A stretch of 64,000 nt of DNA. Source: Microbacterium testaceum StLB037 (GTDB taxonomy: Bacteria; Actinomycetota; Actinomycetes; Actinomycetales; Microbacteriaceae). The stretch spans positions 310,001-374,000 of the forward strand of contig NZ_VTQH01000003.1 in NCBI RefSeq assembly GCF_008763945.1. The letters run 5' to 3'. The notes beneath the pieces were generated by a model that had not been told where the DNA came from, searched no databases, and saw only the letters and a program-made list of their open reading frames with translations. A program made the position numbers and the translations under genes. Positions 59,497-64,000 of this stretch are shown piece by piece; within the stretch, counting starts at the first letter, position 1, and each line of letters opens with the position of its first letter.

Positions 59497-59600
59497 TAGG
59501 CTGTACACGGCTCTCCGCGTGGCGGTATCCCGGCCAACTCCCCCAGGACGGAAACGTAGCAAGGGTAACCAGGCTCTACCGGGTGCGCGGAGGGTCTTTT
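59497..59600 (+). ncRNA. ffs: Signal recognition particle 4.5S-type RNA with promoter and terminator
   Basis: TAGGCT (59497-59502) is the -10 box and the RNA begins at about 59509. The highly conserved apical domain is visible as AGGACGGAAACGTAGCAAGG, with the symmetrical loop needed to bind Ffh and the GGAA tetraloop. The outer stem CTCTCCGCG pairs with the 3' CGCGGAGGG. A T-rich run at about 59595 ends transcription. This RNA guides membrane protein targeting. Confidence 0.93.
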
Positions 59601-59646
59601 CTTTTGCCTTCGCCCGGGTCCGGATGCCGTGCCTCAGCGCCGGGTC

Positions 59647-60312
59647 TCAGCGCCGGGCGAAGGGCCCGTCGAGCACCGCCCACTGCAGCAGCATGATGGT
59701 CTTGGCATCCTGGATCGATCCGTCGCGGATCATCTGCATCGCCTCGTCGATTCCGTACTCGAGGATCTCGATCTCCTCGTCCTCTTCGGCCAGGCCCCCG
59801 CGGTCGCCCTCGCGCTCGGCGCCGTCGTAGGCCGCGGCGAAGAAGTGCAGGCGCTCGGTGACCGATCCCGGGCTCATGTACACGTCGAACACGTGCTGCA
59901 CCTCGTCGACGCGCACCCCGGTCTCCTCCTCGGCCTCGCGGCGGATCGCGGTGATCGGGTCGTCGTCGTCGAGCAGACCCGCGGCGGTCTCGACGAGCAT
60001 GCCGTCGGGGTGGTCGTTGACGTAGACCGGGTAGCGGAACTGCCGCGTGAGCAGCACGGTGCGTCGCTCGGGGTCGTAGAGCAGGATCGTCGCGCCGTTG
60101 CCGCGGTCGTAGGTCTCGCGGGTGAGGGTCGTCCACTCGCCGTCGTCGCCCTGGTAGCGGAAGGTGGTCGTGCGCAGGACGTGCCACCCGGCGGCGAGCA
60201 CCTCGACGTCGGTGACCTCGACCCGGGGGTTGCGGTCGAGATCACGTCCGGTGAGGTGCAGGCCGGTGCGGCCGCGGTGGTCGGGGACGGTGGTGCCGGG
60301 GCGAACGTTCAT
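59647..60312 (-). CDS. NUDIX hydrolase (nucleotide-sugar pyrophosphatase-like)
   Basis: I start at ATG 60312 (221 residues), eight bases after a TATCGT box, so a leaderless message is possible. The Nudix box is GLLDDDDPITAIRREAEEETGVR, with REAEEETGV intact and an Asp where the first Glu is usual. TRQFRYPVYVNDHPDGMLVETAAG upstream is typical of ADP-ribose and GDP-mannose pyrophosphatases (NudF/NudK group). The exact substrate is unknown. It is divergent from a DeoR gene. Confidence 0.87.
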   Translation of the reverse strand: MNVRPGTTVPDHRGRTGLHLTGRDLDRNPRVEVTDVEVLAAGWHVLRTTTFRYQGDDGEWTTLTRETYDRGNGATILLYDPERRTVLLTRQFRYPVYVNDHPDGMLVETAAGLLDDDDPITAIRREAEEETGVRVDEVQHVFDVYMSPGSVTERLHFFAAAYDGAEREGDRGGLAEEDEEIEILEYGIDEAMQMIRDGSIQDAKTIMLLQWAVLDGPFARR

Positions 60313-60353
60313 GACTCGGAACGATAGTGCAGAAACGTGCAAGAATGTGAACC

Positions 60354-61112
60354 ATGCTCGCCGCCGCCCGCAAAGACGCCTTGCTCGATCGGCTCCGGCG
60401 CGACGGCCGCCTCGTCGTGAAAGACATCGCCGTCGAGCTGGGGCTCTCCGAAGACAGCATCCGCCGCGACCTTCGAGAATTGGATGCCGCGGGGCTCGCC
60501 GTCCGCGTCTACGGCGGGGCGCTCCCGGCGTCGCCCGCCGTCGCCGACTACTTCGCCCGCCGCGAGGTCGCCCGGGGGAGTAAAGAGCGGGTGGCGGCCG
60601 CAGCCGTGGCCCTTATCGATCCCGGCTCCACCGTGCTTCTCGACGGCGGCACGACCACCCTCGCTCTGGTCGACGCGCTGCCGCGCTCGTTCGCGGGGAC
60701 GATCATCACGCACTCGCCGACGATCGCCGCGGCCCTCCTCGAACACGACGCCGAGGTCATTGTGCTCGGTGGCCGCCTCTTCAAGCACTCCGCCGTGGCT
60801 TGCGGGGCCGCGGCGATGGAGGCGGCCCAGAACGTGAGCGCCGACCTCTTCTTCTTGGGCGTGACCGGCGTGCACCCCGAGACGGGATTGTCGACGGGGG
60901 ATGCCGAGGAGGCGGCGATGAAGCGCGCGCTCGCCGCCCGCGCGGCCGAGACGTACGTTCTCGCGAGCGAGGAGAAGCTCGGAGCGGCCTCGCGCTTCGG
61001 CATCCTTCCGCTCGACGGAGTGTCGGGGATCATCGCCGACCTCGACCCCGAGACCGAGCTCGCGGGGGAGCTGCGCGCGGTGGGAGCCCGCCTGCTGCCC
61101 GCCTCGTCCTGA
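60354..61112 (+). CDS. DeoR/GlpR family transcriptional regulator
   Basis: The 252-residue repressor has the DeoR winged helix RKDALLDRLRRDGRLVVKDIAVELGLSEDSIRRDLRELDAAGLAVRVYGGAL and a C-terminal sugar-phosphate binding domain with DGGTTTLALVDAL and GVTGVHPETGLSTGDAEEA. It lacks a ribosome site and starts about seven bases after an AAGAAT box. Repeated TGCA motifs in the 41 bases between this gene and the NUDIX gene may be its operator. Confidence 0.9.
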   Translation: MLAAARKDALLDRLRRDGRLVVKDIAVELGLSEDSIRRDLRELDAAGLAVRVYGGALPASPAVADYFARREVARGSKERVAAAAVALIDPGSTVLLDGGTTTLALVDALPRSFAGTIITHSPTIAAALLEHDAEVIVLGGRLFKHSAVACGAAAMEAAQNVSADLFFLGVTGVHPETGLSTGDAEEAAMKRALAARAAETYVLASEEKLGAASRFGILPLDGVSGIIADLDPETELAGELRAVGARLLPASS

Positions 61113-61158
61113 TCACTCGACGCCGAAGCAACCCCGGGGCGGTGTCGGAGGCCCGCAA

Positions 61159-61164
61159 TAGGCT
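61159..61164 (+). promoter_or_regulatory. -10 box of pta-ackA, leaderless
   Basis: TAGGCT is followed by exactly six bases and GTG 61171, without a ribosome site. Confidence 0.6.
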
Positions 61165-61170
61165 GGATCC

Positions 61171-63315
61171 GTGACGCAGAGCATCTACATCACGTCGGCC
61201 GAAGGTCATTCGGGCAAGTCCTCCGTGGCCCTCGGGGTCCTCGACGCGCTCAGTCGCGTCACTCCGCGCGCGGGGGTGTTCCGGCCCATCGCGCGCTCCA
61301 CCGCCGAGCGCGACTACGTGCTCGAGATGCTGCTCGACCACGACAGCGTCGATCTCGCCTACGACGATTGCGTCGGCGTCACCTACGACGACGTGCGCGA
61401 CGACGCCGAGGCGGCTCTCGCGCGGATCGTCGAGCGCTACAAGGCCGTCGAGGCGCAGTGCGACGCGGTCGTCATCATCGGCAGCGACTACACCGACGTC
61501 GGCAGTCCCGCCGAGCTCGCCTACAACGCCCGGATCGCGGCGAACCTCGGCGCCCCCGTCCTGCTGGTGCTCGGTGGCCGCGCGCAGCAGGGGCACAGCG
61601 AGACGCTCGGCATGTCGGTCGCACGTACGCCGCACGAGGTCGGCCAGATCGCCTCTCTCGCCGTGGCAGAGCTCCAGCACGAGCGGGCGGCGCTCTTCGC
61701 GGTGATCGCCAACCGCGCCGATCCCGACCACCTCGACGAGATCACGGCATCCGTTCGTCAGGTCGTCGACACCGTCCCCGTCGGGGCTCCCGCCGAGCGG
61801 CGGAGCGTGCCCGTGTGGGCGCTTCCCGAAGACCGCTTCCTCATCGCCCCCTCGGTGCGCGGCGTGCTGCGCTCGGTCGAGGGCGAGCTGATCAAGGGAG
61901 ACCCGGCCCTGCTGACCCGCGAGGTGCTTGACGTCGTCGTCGCCGGTATGTCGATGGTCAACGTCCTGCCGCGCCTCAAGGAGTCCGCGGTCGTGGTCAT
62001 CCCGGCCGACCGCAGCGAGGTGCTCATCGCCGCCCTGCTGGCCAACGCCTCGGGCACGTTTCCCTCGCTCGCGGGCATCGTGCTCAACGGCGGCTTCGAG
62101 CTGCCCGACGCGATCGTGCGCCTGATCGACGGTCTCGGCTCGCCCCTGCCCATCATCGCGACCGATCTGGGCACCTACGACACCGCGGTTCGCATCATGA
62201 ACACGCGCGGCCGCCTCGCTGCTGACTCGCAGCACCGCTATGACACCGCCCTCGCCCTGTTCGAACGCCACGTCGACACCGAGTTGCTCACGCGCGAGCT
62301 GGGCGTTGCCCGCCCGAGCGTGGTCACCCCGCTCATGTTCGAGTACGGCCTGGTCGACCGCGCCCGCAGCGACAAGCGCCGCATCGTCCTGCCCGAAGGT
62401 AATGACGACCGCGTGCTGCGCGCCGCGGCCACCGTCCTCTCCCGCGGCATCGCCGACCTCACGATCCTCGGCGAGCCGATCGAGGTGCGCGGACGCGCGA
62501 TCGAGCTCGGCATCGACATCCGCGACGCCGAGGTGCTCAGCCCCTTCGACGCCGTGCACGTCGACAAGTTCGCCACCGAGTACGCGCGGTTGCGCGCCCA
62601 CAAGGGCGTCACCTATTCGCAAGCGGCCGACACCGTCACCGACGTCTCCTACTTCGGCACGCTCATGGTGCACCTGGGCCTCGCCGACGGAATGGTGTCG
62701 GGCGCCGCGCACACCACGGCCCACACCATCCGCCCCGCCTTCGAGATCATCAAGACCGCCCCGGGTGTCTCGGTCGTCTCGAGCGTGTTCCTGATGGCCC
62801 TGGCCGACCGGGTGCTCGTCTACGGCGACTGCGCCGTCATTCCCGACCCCACGAGCGAACAGCTGGCCGACATCGCGGTGTCGTCGGCGGCGACGGCCGA
62901 ACAGTTCGGCATCGACCCGCGCGTGGCGATGCTGTCGTACTCGACGGGGGAGTCGGGCACCGGCGCCGATGTCGAGAAGGTCCGCACCGCCACCGCCCTC
63001 GTGCGCGAGAGGGCGCCCGAGCTGCTGGTCGAGGGGCCCATCCAGTACGACGCCGCCGCCGACGCGGCGGTCGCCCGCGCCAAGATGCCCGGTTCAGAGG
63101 TGGCCGGGCGTGCGACGGTGTTCGTCTTCCCCGATCTCAACACCGGCAACAACACCTACAAGGCCGTGCAGCGCTCGGCCGGCGCCGTGGCTATCGGCCC
63201 CGTGCTGCAGGGGCTCAACAAGCCCATCAACGATCTGTCGCGCGGCGCCCTCGTCGACGACATCGTGAACACGATCGCCATCACCGCGATCCAGGCGCAG
63301 GGGGGCACCCAGTGA
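61171..63315 (+). CDS. pta: Phosphate acetyltransferase, long form
   Basis: Pta converts acetyl-CoA and phosphate to acetyl phosphate. At 714 residues this is the long form: an N-terminal P-loop-like domain (ITSAEGHSGKSSVALG), the middle DRTGG domain and the catalytic C-terminal domain from about residue 395 (KRRIVLPEGNDDRVLRAA, SGAAHTTAHTIRPAFEIIK, YSTGESGTG). The start is GTG 61171, placed by the -10 box. Its stop overlaps the ackA start (GTGA), giving the classical acetate operon. Confidence 0.96.
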   Translation: MTQSIYITSAEGHSGKSSVALGVLDALSRVTPRAGVFRPIARSTAERDYVLEMLLDHDSVDLAYDDCVGVTYDDVRDDAEAALARIVERYKAVEAQCDAVVIIGSDYTDVGSPAELAYNARIAANLGAPVLLVLGGRAQQGHSETLGMSVARTPHEVGQIASLAVAELQHERAALFAVIANRADPDHLDEITASVRQVVDTVPVGAPAERRSVPVWALPEDRFLIAPSVRGVLRSVEGELIKGDPALLTREVLDVVVAGMSMVNVLPRLKESAVVVIPADRSEVLIAALLANASGTFPSLAGIVLNGGFELPDAIVRLIDGLGSPLPIIATDLGTYDTAVRIMNTRGRLAADSQHRYDTALALFERHVDTELLTRELGVARPSVVTPLMFEYGLVDRARSDKRRIVLPEGNDDRVLRAAATVLSRGIADLTILGEPIEVRGRAIELGIDIRDAEVLSPFDAVHVDKFATEYARLRAHKGVTYSQAADTVTDVSYFGTLMVHLGLADGMVSGAAHTTAHTIRPAFEIIKTAPGVSVVSSVFLMALADRVLVYGDCAVIPDPTSEQLADIAVSSAATAEQFGIDPRVAMLSYSTGESGTGADVEKVRTATALVRERAPELLVEGPIQYDAAADAAVARAKMPGSEVAGRATVFVFPDLNTGNNTYKAVQRSAGAVAIGPVLQGLNKPINDLSRGALVDDIVNTIAITAIQAQGGTQ

Positions 63316-64000
63316 GCGTCGTGCTCGTCGTCAACAGCGGCTCGTCGTCGTTCAAGTACCAGCTTCTCGACATGGCGCGCGAAGAGGTTCTCGCCTCGGG
63401 TCTCGTCGAGCGCATCGGCGAGGGGACCGGTGTCGCGAAGCACACGGTGAAGGCGGCGGCTCTGGCAGCCCCCGACGCTCCGGCGCCGACGGTGACGGAT
63501 GCCACGTCCACGATCGAACGCGAGATCGCCGATCACACCGCCGGCTTCGCGGTCATGCTCGACGCCTTCGCCGCGCACGGGCCCTCGCTCGACGAGCACC
63601 CGCCGGTCGCCGTCGGCCACCGCGTCGTGCACGGGGGTGCGCGGTTCTTCGCGCCGACCGTCGTCACGCCCCTCGTCGAGATCAACATCGACGAGCTGTC
63701 CGTGCTGGCGCCTCTGCACAACCCGGCGAATCTCGCCGGGATCGTGGCCGCCAAGAAGGCGTTCCCCGACGTCCCGCACGTCGCCGTCTTCGACACCGCC
63801 TTCCATCAGTCGCTGGCGCCCGAGGCCTACACCTACGCGATCGATCGCGAGGTCGCCGAGGCCCACCGCATTCGCCGATACGGCTTCCACGGCACGAGCC
63901 ATAAGTTCGTCAGCGAGGCCGCCGCGGCCTTCGTCGGTCGACCGCTCGGCGAGCTCAAGCAGATCGTGTTCCACCTCGGCAACGGCGCCTCGGTCGCCGC
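63312..64000 (+). CDS. ackA: Acetate kinase (partial, runs off the window)
   Basis: AckA makes acetate and ATP from acetyl phosphate and ADP. The first 229 codons are present. The N-terminal motif VVLVVNSGSSSFKYQLLD, GHRVVHGG, the substrate region VFDTAFHQSLAPEAYTYAI and the RRYGFHGTSHKFVSE block are all intact, followed by HLGNGASVAA at the window edge. GTG 63312 overlaps the pta stop codon, so the two are translated together. Confidence 0.97.
   Translation, partial: MSVVLVVNSGSSSFKYQLLDMAREEVLASGLVERIGEGTGVAKHTVKAAALAAPDAPAPTVTDATSTIEREIADHTAGFAVMLDAFAAHGPSLDEHPPVAVGHRVVHGGARFFAPTVVTPLVEINIDELSVLAPLHNPANLAGIVAAKKAFPDVPHVAVFDTAFHQSLAPEAYTYAIDREVAEAHRIRRYGFHGTSHKFVSEAAAAFVGRPLGELKQIVFHLGNGASVA

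Noticed and set aside
1..64000. CRISPR arrays, insertion sequences, integrons
   Set aside because: No regularly spaced direct repeats, transposase-like frames or integrase genes were seen.

Overview
The window is about 70% G+C, densely coded, with frequent GTG starts, very short overlaps (ATGA/GTGA) inside operons and few A+T-rich stretches. Together with a DUF7882 protein (a family typical of Microbacteriaceae), Actinobacteria-type HAIR and CIRCE heat-shock operators, an SRP RNA gene with a TAGGCT -10 box, and the gene repertoire, this points to a chromosomal segment of a Microbacteriaceae actinomycete, most likely Microbacterium. I see no IS element, integrase, prophage or CRISPR array; signs of remodelling are limited to three decayed gene remnants.

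Layout. 0-6.6 kb: GNAT and LLM-type enzymes, a Ski2-like DEAD/H helicase with a DUF3516-type tail, membrane proteins. 6.7-36 kb: a stress and accessory region of mostly single genes: Dps, GH15 glucan/trehalose hydrolase, four SDRs, aldo/keto reductase, Hsp20, Mn catalase, an SQR-like flavoprotein, an HDO-CDGSH fusion, three disordered acidic proteins and several small membrane proteins. Many of these share one promoter layout (CAA box, 25 nt, TANNGT). Embedded in it are a PepSY/serine-hydrolase segment (13.5-17.2 kb) and a type III polyketide cluster (27.2-31.0 kb: UbiA prenyltransferase facing a translationally coupled PKS-methyltransferase-FAD oxygenase operon). 36-41 kb: MarR, AraC and MerR regulators, a SulP anion transporter and a GNAT. 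40.8-44.9 kb: FadR-type regulator divergent from an alpha/beta hydrolase - APC permease - acetamidase operon. 44.97 kb: tRNA-Ser(GGA). 45.1-49.7 kb: MoxR - DUF58 - transglutaminase operon. 49.9-58.5 kb: ROK kinase, ROK repressor, sugar ABC importer (binding protein and two permeases, no ATPase) and a GH38 alpha-mannosidase. 58.7-64 kb: membrane protein, IclR remnant, SRP RNA, NUDIX and DeoR genes (divergent), and pta-ackA (ackA cut by the window end).

Two DNA-level patterns cut across the genes. First, the heptamer GGATGCC (either strand) occurs about 100 times by eye in 64 kb, where base composition predicts about 15. It sits in genes as GAT-GCC or GCA-TCC and as head-to-head copies in terminators, much like DNA uptake or Chi-type sequences. 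Second, eleven clear and several weaker copies of the GTCAA(C/G)(C/G)C box sit at a fixed 25-26 nt from TANNGT-like -10 boxes in front of the stress genes, suggesting one undescribed stress regulon. Several genes also begin exactly six bases after the -10 hexamer, implying leaderless mRNAs.
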